64,000 nt of DNA from Streptomyces sp. NBC_01571 (lineage in GTDB: Bacteria; Actinomycetota; Actinomycetes; Streptomycetales; Streptomycetaceae), in contig NZ_JAPEPZ010000001.1 of assembly GCF_026339875.1 (NCBI RefSeq), positions 4,774,001-4,838,000 of the forward strand, written 5' to 3'. The notes below the pieces were generated by a model, which was given only the letters and a program-made list of their open reading frames with translations, was not told where the DNA came from and made no database searches. Shown piece by piece: positions 43,039 through 51,322 of the stretch (positions within the stretch are counted from its first letter, which is position 1; each line of letters begins with the position of its first letter). The translations under genes and the position numbers were made by a program.

Positions 43039-44232
43039 CTACCTGTCGAGGTCGAGGTCCAGCATGCGGATCGCGTTGCCGCGCATCAGCTTGTGGACCG
43101 TCTCGTCGTCGAGGCCCTTCACATGGTCGAGGGCGACCTCCTTGGTGTGCGGGAAGGTCGAGTCGACGTGCGGGTAGTCGGTCTCGAAGGTGGCGTTGTC
43201 GCGGCCGACGACGTCCAGGGACGCGACGCCGTGCTTGTCGCGGAAGAAGCAGCAGAAGATCTGGCGGTAGTAGTACGTCGACGGGGGCTCCGGGACGAGG
43301 TCCTTGACGCCGCCCCAGGCGCGGTGCTCCTCCCAGACGTCGTCGGCGCGCTCCAGGGCGTACGGGATCCAGCCCATCTGGCCTTCGGAGTACGCGAGTT
43401 TGAGGCGCGGGAACTTCACCAGGACGCCGCTGAAGAGGAAGTCCATCATCGAGGCCATCGCGTTGTTGAAGGACAGCGACGCCTGGACGGCGGGCGGCGC
43501 GTCCGGGGAGGCGGCGGGCATCTGGCTGCTGCTCCCGATGTGCATGTTCACGACCGTGCCGGTCTCCTGGCAGACCGCGAAGAACGGGTCCCAGTGGCCG
43601 GAGTGGATGGAGGGCAGGCCGAGGTGGGTGGGGATCTCGGAGAAGGTCACCGCCCGCACGCCGCGCTCCGCGTTGCGCCGGATCTCCGCGACGGCCAGGT
43701 CGATGTCCCACAGCGGGATGAGGCAGAGCGGGATCAGCCGGCCGCCGCTGTCACCGCACCACTCCTCGACCATCCAGTCGTTGTAGGCGCGCACGCAGGC
43801 CAGGGCCACCTCCTTGTCGTGCGCCTCGGCGAAGGTCTGGCCGCAGAAGCGCGGAAAGGTCGGGAAGCAGAGGCTGGCCTCGACGTGGTTGAGGTCCATG
43901 TCCCTGAGGCGCTCGGCGGGGTCCCAGCAGCCGCGCCGCATCTCCGCGCGGGTGATGCCCTCCAGGGTCATCTCGTCGCGGTCGAAGCCGACGGCGGCGA
44001 TGTTGCGCTTGTACGGGAACTTGAGGTCCTCGTAGATCCACCAGTCGGTGGGCGGCCCGTCCGGGTCCATCGTGATCCGGTACTTGCCGGCGACGTAGGC
44101 GAGCTCGCCGATGCCGGCCGTGAGGGGCTTGGGCCCGCGGTCCCGGTACTTCGCGGGCAGCCAGGTCTCGAAGAGGTGCGCGGGCTCGATCACGTGGTCG
44201 TCGACGCTGACGATCCGCGGCAGTTCCGTCAT
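43039..44232 (-). CDS. Amidohydrolase family protein (paralogue of the 4023 gene)
   Basis: 397 residues: RIVSVDDHVIEPAHLFETWLP, ASLCFPTFPRFCGQTFAEAHDKE, YNDWMVEEWCG, MHIGSSSQMPAASPDAPPAV, YSEGQMGWIPYALERADDVWEEH and FETDYPHVDSTFPHTKE. Every motif is shared with the protein at 4023-5282, so the two are paralogues within one regulon. Fold and ligands are of the ACMSD-like amidohydrolase_2 group (hydrolysis or decarboxylation). ATG 44232 has GGCGGAGG upstream. It heads the operon with the FadE28/FadE29-like pair. Operator site 14 lies 24 bases upstream. Confidence 0.87.
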   Translation of the reverse strand: MTELPRIVSVDDHVIEPAHLFETWLPAKYRDRGPKPLTAGIGELAYVAGKYRITMDPDGPPTDWWIYEDLKFPYKRNIAAVGFDRDEMTLEGITRAEMRRGCWDPAERLRDMDLNHVEASLCFPTFPRFCGQTFAEAHDKEVALACVRAYNDWMVEEWCGDSGGRLIPLCLIPLWDIDLAVAEIRRNAERGVRAVTFSEIPTHLGLPSIHSGHWDPFFAVCQETGTVVNMHIGSSSQMPAASPDAPPAVQASLSFNNAMASMMDFLFSGVLVKFPRLKLAYSEGQMGWIPYALERADDVWEEHRAWGGVKDLVPEPPSTYYYRQIFCCFFRDKHGVASLDVVGRDNATFETDYPHVDSTFPHTKEVALDHVKGLDDETVHKLMRGNAIRMLDLDLDR

Positions 44233-44255
44233 GAGTGGCCTCCGCCTGGCATACG

Positions 44256-44276
44256 TATCTGATGACCCATCAGATA
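44256..44276. promoter_or_regulatory. Operator site 14, perfect 8-base arms
   Basis: Arms TATCTGAT and ATCAGATA flank GACCC. The palindrome is perfect and the longest in the window, although both inner positions differ from the common C/G. It lies on the amidohydrolase side of the divergent promoter region. Confidence 0.75.
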
Positions 44277-44336
44277 GCAGGCTAGCTCCGCACCTATGGA
44301 CCGACAAGGCGGTGCGGCCTACGCTCCCGCTTGGAT

Positions 44337-44351
44337 CTGACAACCCGTCAG
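44337..44351. promoter_or_regulatory. Operator site 15 (CTGAC-N5-GTCAG family)
   Basis: CTGAC-AACCC-GTCAG, 15 bases before the GTG of the AMP-forming ligase. Core and spacer are identical to site 3, 39 kb away. Confidence 0.78.
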
Positions 44352-44366
44352 CTACAGGGGGCCGTC

Positions 44367-45899
44367 GTGAACGACACCGCACACGCTCTGGGCGCCTCGC
44401 GCACCCTCTGGGAACTGGTCGACCGCCGCGCCGGCCTCACCCCCGACCGGCCCGTCCTCCTCCAGGGCGACCGCACGCTGAGCTTCGGCGCCCTGCGGGA
44501 GCGGGCCGAGCGGGTGGCGGCGGGCCTGTACGACCGGGGCGTACGCCCCGGCACGGTGGTCGCCTGGCAGCTGCCCACCCGCATCGAGACCGCCGTGCTG
44601 TCCTTCGCGCTGGCGCGGCTGGGCGCCGTCCAGTCCCCCGTGATCCCCTTCTACCGGGACCGCGAGGTCGGCTTCGCGCTGCGGGAGTCCCGGGCCGAGT
44701 ACTTCGCCGTACCGGGCGAGTGGCGGGGCTTCGACCACACGGCGATGGCGCGGCGGCTCGGCGCGAAGGGCGTCTTCGAGGCGTACGACGTGCTGCCGGA
44801 CGGTGATCCCGGCGTCCTCCCGCCACCGCCGGCCGACGGCACCTCCGTGCGCTGGATCTACTGGACCTCGGGCACCACCTCCGACCCCAAGGGCGTCCTG
44901 CACACGGACCGTTCGCTGATCGCGGGCGGCTCCTGCCTGGCGCACGCGCTGCGGCTGTCGGCCGAGGACGTGGGCTCGATGGCCTTCCCGTACGCGCACA
45001 TCGCCGGGCCCGACTACACCGTGATGCTGCTGCTGTACGGATTCCCCGCGGTGATGTTCGAGCACTTCGCGCTGCCCGCGGCGCTGAAGGACTACCGCGC
45101 GCACGGGGTGACGGTGGCGGGCGGTTCGACGGCCTTCTACTCGATGTTCCTCGCCGAGCAGCGCAAGCGGCCCGAGCGGCCGGTGATCCCGACGCTGCGG
45201 CTGCTGGCCGGCGGCGGAGCGCCCAAGCCGCCCGAGGTCTACCACCGTGTCGTGCGGGAGATGGGCGTGCAGCTCACCCACGGGTACGGGATGACCGAGG
45301 TCCCGATGATCACCATGGGGGCTCCGGACGACACCGCCGAGAACCTGGCGACCACGGAGGGCAGGCCTCCGGAGGGCATGGATATACGGATCGTGGACGG
45401 GGAGGTACGGCTGCGCGGGGAGGCCGTCTGTCAGGGATACCTGGACCCGGCGCAGACCGCCGAGGCCTTCGACGCGGACGGGTTCCTGATCACGGGTGAC
45501 GTGGGACATCTGACGGAGAGCGGGCACCTCGTCCTGACCGGGCGCCTGAAGGACGTCATCATCCGCAAGGGCGAGAACATCTCGGCGAAGGAGATCGAGG
45601 ATCTGCTGCACCGGCACCCGGCCGTCGGTGACGTCGCGGTGATCGGCCTGCCGGACGCCGAACGCGGGGAACGGGTCTGCGCGGTGGTCGAACAGCCACC
45701 CGGGTCGGCGCCGCTGACGCTCGCGGCCGCGGTCGCGTACCTGCGCGCGGAAGGGCTCTCCGTACACAAGCTGCCGGAGCAGCTGGAGGTGTTGGAGGCC
45801 CTTCCGCGCAACGAGACGCTGCGGAAGGTGCTGAAGTACCGGCTCCGGGAGCGGTTCTCGGGGCCCGCCGGGTCGGCGGGGGCTACTCCGGCACCGTGA
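44367..45899 (+). CDS. AMP-forming acyl-CoA synthetase (cyclohexanecarboxylate-CoA-ligase-like)
   Basis: 510 residues: WIYWTSGTTSDPKGVLHTDRS (P-loop, about 165), FPYAHIAGPDYTVMLLLYG, LTHGYGMTEVPMITMG (about 305), FLITGDVGHL, GRLKDVIIRKGENISAKEIEDLL (hinge) and the C-terminal catalytic Lys in NETLRKVLKYRLRE. It is a fatty or alicyclic acid-CoA ligase, different from the FadD3-like gene. GTG 44367 has AGGGGG. It is divergent from the amidohydrolase operon. The end overlaps the convergent EF-hand gene by 17 bases. Confidence 0.87.
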   Translation: MNDTAHALGASRTLWELVDRRAGLTPDRPVLLQGDRTLSFGALRERAERVAAGLYDRGVRPGTVVAWQLPTRIETAVLSFALARLGAVQSPVIPFYRDREVGFALRESRAEYFAVPGEWRGFDHTAMARRLGAKGVFEAYDVLPDGDPGVLPPPPADGTSVRWIYWTSGTTSDPKGVLHTDRSLIAGGSCLAHALRLSAEDVGSMAFPYAHIAGPDYTVMLLLYGFPAVMFEHFALPAALKDYRAHGVTVAGGSTAFYSMFLAEQRKRPERPVIPTLRLLAGGGAPKPPEVYHRVVREMGVQLTHGYGMTEVPMITMGAPDDTAENLATTEGRPPEGMDIRIVDGEVRLRGEAVCQGYLDPAQTAEAFDADGFLITGDVGHLTESGHLVLTGRLKDVIIRKGENISAKEIEDLLHRHPAVGDVAVIGLPDAERGERVCAVVEQPPGSAPLTLAAAVAYLRAEGLSVHKLPEQLEVLEALPRNETLRKVLKYRLRERFSGPAGSAGATPAP

Positions 45900-46395
45900 A
45901 GTAGCGGGCGAAGGCGGTCACGACCTCCGACTCGCCGATCCGGCCGTCGGCGTCCGTGTCGAGGGCCCCGGCGGCCAGGGCGGCGATCTCGTCGCTCACG
46001 CCCAGGGCCCTGAGCACGCGCTCGGCGTCCTCGACCGTGGCCGCTCCGTCCCCGTCGGTGTCCGCGACGGCGAGGGCCGCGTGCAGGAAGGGGCGGGCGA
46101 TCTCCCCGAAGCGGTCGGGATTGTCCCGGAGCCGCTTCACGGCGCCGTTCACGAACTCCTCCCGGTTGATGCGCTGGTCTCCGTCACGGTCCGCTATCCC
46201 CGCCATGCCCTGCCAGAACGCCTCCGCGCCCACGTACAGGGCCTGGCCCTTGTCGGACCGGGCCGCCGTACCGAACTCGGCGAGGACGGACTTCGCCGCC
46301 GCGTTGAAGTCCTCCCGGTCGATGTAGCCGTTGCCGTCCTGGTCGAAGCCTGCGAAGCGGGCGGCAATCCTGCGTTCGTACTCGGTACTGACCAT
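45883..46395 (-). CDS. Calerythrin-like EF-hand calcium-binding protein
   Basis: 170 residues with four EF-hand loops: DQDGNGYIDRED (about 18-29), DRDGDQRINREE (about 69-80), DTDGDGAATVED (about 112-123) and DTDADGRIGESE (about 146-157). The second helix pair also has WQGMAGIAD. This is the sarcoplasmic-type layout of actinobacterial calerythrins, thought to buffer or sense calcium in aerial growth. It belongs to the conserved core that starts here. Its 3' end overlaps the ligase gene by 17 bases, marking the right border of the catabolic island. Confidence 0.93.
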   Translation of the reverse strand: MVSTEYERRIAARFAGFDQDGNGYIDREDFNAAAKSVLAEFGTAARSDKGQALYVGAEAFWQGMAGIADRDGDQRINREEFVNGAVKRLRDNPDRFGEIARPFLHAALAVADTDGDGAATVEDAERVLRALGVSDEIAALAAGALDTDADGRIGESEVVTAFARYFTVPE

Positions 46396-46601
46396 GGTCT
46401 TCTCGGACCGCCTTACAACTCAGCCGGACTCTGTGCCGGAACTCTGTGCCGGACTGCGGGTTCACCTGGCAGGGAGCGTACGACGACCCGGCCGCGAAGG
46501 GAGCCGGAAAACGACGCTTGTACCAAGACCGCAGGAATTCTTGGACAACTCCGCGGCGCACCGCGCCGCCGATCGGACGGGGGGCGTGGCTCGTGGGACC
46601 T

Positions 46602-46976
46602 TCAGGCCGAGAGCGGGCTCGACTCCTCGTCGACGGCCGTGAGGGCGTCCGCATAGACGTCGAAGAGACGGCGGACGCCGAGGGCCGCGAGGACACGGTT
46701 GACGTGCGAGCCGTCGGCGGCACCCTGGGCCGGCAGGATCAGGCGCAGCCGGCCCTGACAGGAGCGGACCAGCCGGCGGGTGGCGATCAGGACGCCGACA
46801 CCGCTGGAGTCGCAGAAGAGGACCTCGGAGAGGTCGAGGACCAGGCTGCGTCGGCCTTCCGCCACCGCGTCGTGCACCCGCTGGCGCAGCACCGGTGACG
46901 TCGCGAGATCCATCTCGCCCGACACCCGGAGCACGGCCCATCCGCCCAGTTCGCCGTCGGTCACCTTGAGCGTCAC
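46602..46976 (-). CDS. STAS-domain anti-sigma factor antagonist
   Basis: 124 residues: LKVTDGELGGWAVLRVSGEMDLATSPVLRQRVHDAVAEGRRSLVLDLSEVLFCDSSGVGVLIATRRLVRSCQGRLRLI. CDSSGVGVL holds the Ser phosphorylated by RsbW-type kinases. The frame extends to 47201, but GTG 46976, with GAGAGG, starts at the domain edge. It acts by binding an anti-sigma kinase and freeing a sigma factor; the partner is unknown. The ECF sigma/anti-sigma pair is 360 bases away and divergent. Confidence 0.88.
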   Translation of the reverse strand: MTLKVTDGELGGWAVLRVSGEMDLATSPVLRQRVHDAVAEGRRSLVLDLSEVLFCDSSGVGVLIATRRLVRSCQGRLRLILPAQGAADGSHVNRVLAALGVRRLFDVYADALTAVDEESSPLSA

Positions 46977-47337
46977 CGCGTCGCCTCTCGCTCGCCTCGC
47001 CCACCAGGAAACGGAAGCAGTTCCTACGCTTCCTTTCAGCGCGGCTGCCCAACCGTCGTTCCATGAAACACCGGACCGCGATCGATGAAACGTCGGTCTA
47101 CGGTCGAAAATGCTGAACGAGCGAACTGTTTCGGTCGCATGTCGGTCACGTACGGTCTTATTCGATCGAGTGTGCGGGGTGAAGTGAGGGGCTTTTACCA
47201 TTCCCAGGCCGCCCAGGGGCGCACGTTGGCGTAAAGGGGCGTGCGCTGTCCGACGTGCCGACTACATTCGAGACAGCGATGCGTACAGGCTGGACACGCA
47301 CCGACACACCGGGCACGAGCAGGGGTGAGGGGGCCGT
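46977..47337. other. Divergent promoter region between STAS and sigma genes
   Basis: 361 bases without a supported gene. The centre (47050-47170) is AT-richer, for example CGATCGATGAAACGTCGG and GTTTCGGTCGCATG, and probably holds both promoters. No known operator was identified. Confidence 0.5.
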
Positions 47338-47919
47338 ATGGCGGCGAAGGACGCACCGCCCCGCTGGGACCGCAAGATGCAGCAGCGGCTCGCACGCGGG
47401 GAGGCGGCGGCGCTCGGTGAGCTCTACGACCGGTTCGCCTCGCTGGTGCACGGCCTCGCGCACCGCGTGCTCGGCGACGAGCGGGCCGCCGACGGGATCA
47501 CCCGCGAGGTGTTCGTCCATGTCTGGGAGAACCCCGAGTCGTACGACCCGAAGCAGGGCCCGCTGCGCTCCTGGGTCGCCACACTGACCCATCGGCTCGC
47601 CGTGCAGCGGCTGCGCGCGACCGAGACCGCCGCGCTCGCCCTGGAGGGCGGGGGCACCACCGAGGACCTGGAGCGCAAGGTGCGCAGTGCGTCCGTCGCC
47701 GCCCGAGCGGACTACATCGTCACGTCCATGCCCACCCCGCTGCGGGCCGCGCTGGACCTGGCGTACTTCCAGCGCCGCGACTACCGCCAGGCCGCCGCCG
47801 ACCTCGGCGTCACCGAGGACGAGGCCCGGCGCCGGCTCCGCCTCGGCCTGCAGCTGCTGTCCACCGCCCACGACGCCGGGTCCTCCGGCACGCCGCCCGG
47901 GTTCGGGGGTGCGCGGTGA
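47338..47919 (+). CDS. ECF-family RNA polymerase sigma factor
   Basis: 193 residues. Region 2 (about 20-85): AALGELYDRFASLVHGLAHRVLGDERAADGITREVFVHVWENPESYD, followed by LRSWVATLTHRLAVQRLR. Region 4 (about 130-180): PTPLRAALDLAYFQRRDYRQAAADLGVTEDEARRRLRLGLQLL. No extra domain. The next gene begins at its GTGA stop overlap and encodes a zinc-binding anti-sigma factor, so they are a classical sigma/anti-sigma pair. The locus corresponds to SCO4409 in S. coelicolor from memory. Confidence 0.9.
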   Translation: MAAKDAPPRWDRKMQQRLARGEAAALGELYDRFASLVHGLAHRVLGDERAADGITREVFVHVWENPESYDPKQGPLRSWVATLTHRLAVQRLRATETAALALEGGGTTEDLERKVRSASVAARADYIVTSMPTPLRAALDLAYFQRRDYRQAAADLGVTEDEARRRLRLGLQLLSTAHDAGSSGTPPGFGGAR

Positions 47920-49442
47920 CCGAAGGAGCGGGCCGGTCCGACGCCTTCGACGAGCACGAGGGCGGCAAGGGGTCACAGGAGCGCGTGGAGCACGGCGAGC
48001 ATCCGGAGCGCGAGGAGAGGGAGCGCCGGGGGAAGGAAGACGAGACGTCGTCGCACGAGGGGAAGAGCCGTGGTCCCGCTGGTTCCGAAGGCGGTGACAG
48101 CGATGTCGGCGATGCCCGCGGCGCCGGTGCCGGTGCCGGGGGCGCCCGTGCCGGGGACCGCGGTGCCGCGGACCGCCCCGGTTCGGGCGGTTCCGCCGGG
48201 ACCGGGCAGCCGTCGCGCATACCGACGCCGCGTTCGTCCGTCGAGGACACCGGACTGCCCCTGCCCGCGCCCGTGCCGCTCGTCCTGGAGCACCGGGTGC
48301 TGAAGTCCCTGCTCGGCGCGTGGGCGCTGGCCGCGTGTTCGGCGGAGGAGACCGCCGCGGTCGAGGAACACCTCGGGGAGTGCGGAACGTGCGCGGACGA
48401 GGCACTGCGGCTGCGCGGGGCGGTCGGGCTGCTGCACCCGCCGGAGAGCCTCGACCTCGACCCCGCCCTGCGCACCCGGGTCCTGGAGAGCTGCCTCGAC
48501 CGGCGTCCGCCGCGCATCCCGGTGCCCGAGTGGGCGGCACCCTACGACTCGGAGACCGCGCGGCTCGACGCACTGCTGCAGGACATAGCGGACGCGGAGT
48601 GGCATGCCCCGGTGCGGCTGCGCTGGTTCGAGAACGACGGGCCCGTGAGCCGTCGGACGACGGTCGCCGGAGTGATCGCGCATCTGCTCAGCGTGGACGG
48701 GCTGGTCGGGGTCGCGCTGGGACTGGACGACCCGCTCGGCGGGGTCGCCGCGCGAGTACGGGCCGAGGCGGCCGGCCCGGCGGAGGGGCTGGACCTGCCC
48801 GCACCGGAGGCCGCCACACCCTCCGGGCGCACCGAGGCCTACTGGCGTGCCTCGCACTTCCCGCCCACCCGCGCCGTGCGCGGGCCCTGGCGGGAACAGA
48901 GCCACCATCTCGTCCGCACGGTGGCGTTCGCGGGTGGGGGTTCCGGGCGGCTCGCCGTGTCCTACGGCGGCTTCGCGCTGCCGCTCCGTGACTCGATGCT
49001 GGACCGGGCCTTCGAGTGCTGGATGCACGCCGGGGACATCGCGGACGCGGTGGACTACCCGTACGAGCCGCCGGCGCCGCGGCATCTGCACCGGATGATC
49101 GATCTCGCGGCGCGGATGCTGCCCATGTCGCTGGCCGAGCGGCGGCGGGCGGGGCGGGCGGCTCCGGCGTCGCGTCATCTGGTCGCGGCGGGGGCGCCCG
49201 GGCGCAGTCTCCGGCTGGAGATCGAGGGGGCCGGGGGTGGGGAGTGGCTGATTCCGCTCGACTCGCCGGCCGCTGAGGCGTCCGCCGAGCACGAGGTCGC
49301 TCATGTCGCGCTGGACGGAGTGGAGTTCTGCCGGCTGGCGGCCGGACATGTGTCGCCGGAGGAGGCTGCGGCGGGGCAGGTCGGTGACCGGGAGGCGATC
49401 AGGGATGTGCTGTTCGCCGCGGCGGCGTTGAGCCGGATGTAG
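47916..49442 (+). CDS. Anti-sigma factor: zinc finger fused to mycothiol-dependent maleylpyruvate isomerase-like domain
   Basis: 508 residues. An acidic, Gly/Ser-rich N-terminus (about 1-120) is followed by a zf-HC2-like ASD (about 130-170; EEHLGECGTCADEALRLRG with His-x3-Cys-x2-Cys and an upstream Cys in AACSAEE). Next come a DinB/MDMPI-N fold (about 205-400; WFENDGPVSRRTTVAGVIAHLLSVDGLV and ECWMHAGDIADAVDYPYEPP) and an MDMPI-C module. It starts at the sigma stop overlap. It is predicted to hold the sigma factor and to respond to thiol or oxidant state through zinc or mycothiol. GTG 47916. Confidence 0.88.
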   Translation: MTEGAGRSDAFDEHEGGKGSQERVEHGEHPEREERERRGKEDETSSHEGKSRGPAGSEGGDSDVGDARGAGAGAGGARAGDRGAADRPGSGGSAGTGQPSRIPTPRSSVEDTGLPLPAPVPLVLEHRVLKSLLGAWALAACSAEETAAVEEHLGECGTCADEALRLRGAVGLLHPPESLDLDPALRTRVLESCLDRRPPRIPVPEWAAPYDSETARLDALLQDIADAEWHAPVRLRWFENDGPVSRRTTVAGVIAHLLSVDGLVGVALGLDDPLGGVAARVRAEAAGPAEGLDLPAPEAATPSGRTEAYWRASHFPPTRAVRGPWREQSHHLVRTVAFAGGGSGRLAVSYGGFALPLRDSMLDRAFECWMHAGDIADAVDYPYEPPAPRHLHRMIDLAARMLPMSLAERRRAGRAAPASRHLVAAGAPGRSLRLEIEGAGGGEWLIPLDSPAAEASAEHEVAHVALDGVEFCRLAAGHVSPEEAAAGQVGDREAIRDVLFAAAALSRM

Positions 49443-49447
49443 GCGAC

Positions 49448-49466
49448 GGGGGCGGTTCTCGCCCCC
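49448..49466 (+). terminator. Short hairpin after the anti-sigma gene
   Basis: GGGGGCG and CGCCCCC (7-base stem, loop GTTCT) start six bases after the stop codon at 49442. Confidence 0.65.
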
Positions 49467-49488
49467 GCCGCCCCTACCCGACCCGTCC

Positions 49489-49690
49489 CTGGGGGCTCCG
49501 CCCCAGACCCCGCCAGGGGCGCTGCGCCCCCTGGACCCCCGCCATCGCCCGAAGGGCTCGTCCTCAAACGCCGGACGGCTGGAGATGCGGGCCTGCGCCG
49601 GATGGTGCACGCGCGCGGGATCGTTCCGGCTCGGGCGTCAGGCTTTCGGCGTCGGCTCGCACCCTCAGCCCGTCCGGCGTTTGAGGACGA
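49489..49690. repeat. REP-like inverted-repeat cluster
   Basis: 49489-49506 is a CTGGGG/CCCCAG hairpin of a type widely repeated in Streptomyces. 49558-49581 and 49666-49690 are inverted copies of each other (right arm CAGCCCGTCCGGCGTTTGAG plus GACGA, left arm lacking one C). Such sequences occur many times between convergent Streptomyces genes and probably end transcripts. The region 49443-49750 holds no gene. Confidence 0.75.
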
Positions 49691-49750
49691 GGCCGTTCAG
49701 GCCGAAGCGGGAATCTCTGGGCGGCAGCCCCCAGGCAGGAGCGGCCCGAG

Positions 49751-50632
49751 CTACGCGAAGACGACCGTGCGGCGGCCGTTCAGGAGGATGCGGCGTTCCG
49801 CGTGCCACTTCACCGCCCGCGCCAGCGCCCGGCACTCCACGTCCCGGCCGAGAGCGACGAGTTGGTCGGGGGTCACGTCGTGGGCGACCCGCTCGACCTC
49901 CTGCTCGATGATCGGCCCCTCGTCGAGGTCCGCGGTGACGTAGTGCGCGGTGGCGCCGATGAGCTTGACGCCCCTGGCATGCGCCTGGTGATACGGCTTG
50001 GCGCCCTTGAAGCTCGGCAGGAAGGAGTGGTGGATGTTGATGATCCGGCCGCTGAGCTGCTTGCACAGGTCGTCGGAGAGCACCTGCATGTAGCGGGCCA
50101 GGACGACCAGTTCGACGTCCTCGGCCCTGACCAGCTCCAACAGCTCCGCCTCGGCCTGCGCCTTGGTGTCCCTGGTCACCGGAATGTGGTGGAAGGGAAT
50201 GTTGTACGAGTTCACGAGCTCGGCAAATTCCGTGTGGTTGGACACCACGGCCGCGATCTCGACGGGCAACGCCCCCGTCCGCGCCCGGAACAGCAGGTCG
50301 TTCAGGCAGTGGCCGAACTTGCTGACCATGAGGACGATGCGCATCTTGTCCTCGGCCCGGTGGATCTGCCAGTCCATGTGGAAGGAGTCACCGATGGCCG
50401 CGAAGGTCGCCCGCAGCTTGTCCACGGTCACCGGCGACTCCGCCGAGAAGTGGACGCGCATGAAGAACAGGCCCGTGTCGTGGTCGCCGAACTGCTGACT
50501 GTCCTCGATGTTGCAGCCGGTCATGAAGAGGTAGCTCGACACGGCGTGCACGATCCCCTTCTTGTCCGGGCAGAAGAGGGTCAGGACGTACTGCTCGGCG
50601 GGCTCGGCGGCGCGCACGGACTGCTCGTTCAT
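49751..50632 (-). CDS. purU: Formyltetrahydrofolate deformylase
   Basis: 293 residues. N-terminal ACT domain (about 15-90: YVLTLFCPDKKGIVHAVSSYLFMTGCNIEDSQQFGD) and formyltransferase-type catalytic domain (about 95-290) with VSKFGHCLNDLLFR, NIHHSFLPSFKGAKPYHQAHARGVKLIGATAHYV and DLDEGPIIEQEV. The Asn-His-Asp triad is present. PurU hydrolyses 10-formyl-THF to THF and formate, balancing one-carbon units. ATG 50632 is preferred over the frame start at 50683. It lies 73 bases after the SCO4402-family gene on the same strand and corresponds to SCO4403. Confidence 0.95.
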   Translation of the reverse strand: MNEQSVRAAEPAEQYVLTLFCPDKKGIVHAVSSYLFMTGCNIEDSQQFGDHDTGLFFMRVHFSAESPVTVDKLRATFAAIGDSFHMDWQIHRAEDKMRIVLMVSKFGHCLNDLLFRARTGALPVEIAAVVSNHTEFAELVNSYNIPFHHIPVTRDTKAQAEAELLELVRAEDVELVVLARYMQVLSDDLCKQLSGRIINIHHSFLPSFKGAKPYHQAHARGVKLIGATAHYVTADLDEGPIIEQEVERVAHDVTPDQLVALGRDVECRALARAVKWHAERRILLNGRRTVVFA

Positions 50633-50704
50633 GCGGCACAGGGTTTCATACCGGGGCCCCGCGACGGACGACCGTCCCGCCACGCGGACGCCCGCGCCGA
50701 GGCG

Positions 50705-51223
50705 CTACACCGAGCGCGTCATGATCCGCAGTACCTCCAGCGTCCGCGGCGGGACATCGGGGTCCTCGCCGTCGCTCGAGGCCAGCCGGACATGCGCGTC
50801 ACGCGCCGCCCGCACCGCCTCCGGCCAGGCGGCGTGGTCGACGTACGCGGAGACGGGAGCGTCGGGACCGACCTGGTGCATGATCCGCAGGACGCGGAGC
50901 ACCGCGGTGTCGACGAGGGCCGCTTCCTGGGAGTCCCGGAAGATCGTGCCGACGTATTTCTCGGCGGACCAGTTGTCCAGCCAGGTGTCCTCGACCAGCC
51001 GGTACACGGCATCGGTGACGTCCCCGTATCCGTCGACGCCGGCCAGCCAGACATCACGCTGGAAGGCGGGGTCGGAGAGCATGTGCAGCGCGGAGCGCAC
51101 ATTGCTGCGCCAGCGCCACCACGGCATGTCGTTCAGTGGCATGCCGCCCATGGTGGGGGAGCGACGGCCGCGACGGGAAGAGTTCTCCGAACCTTGCACG
51201 GTCACCGATCGTACGTTCTTCAT
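50705..51223 (-). CDS. SCO4402 family protein
   Basis: About 172 residues, mostly helical: MPWWRWRSNVRSALHMLSDPAFQRDVWLAGVDGYGDVTDAVYRLVEDTWLDNWSAEKYVGTIFRDSQEAALVDTAVLRVLRIM. This matches a conserved Streptomyces family named for SCO4402. Function unknown. ATG 51223 (MKNVRSVTV) or ATG 51151 (MGGMPLND) could start it; neither has a clear ribosome site. It lies just upstream of purU, as in S. coelicolor. Confidence 0.82.
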   Translation of the reverse strand: MKNVRSVTVQGSENSSRRGRRSPTMGGMPLNDMPWWRWRSNVRSALHMLSDPAFQRDVWLAGVDGYGDVTDAVYRLVEDTWLDNWSAEKYVGTIFRDSQEAALVDTAVLRVLRIMHQVGPDAPVSAYVDHAAWPEAVRAARDAHVRLASSDGEDPDVPPRTLEVLRIMTRSV

Positions 51224-51322
51224 GAAAAGCAGATCATCCACCCCTCCCCTTCACCTCGATGTCACCCGGCGTTGACCGCGGGTCACACGCAGGTTAGTGA
51301 TGTGGGGGAATCGTGCGTGTCC

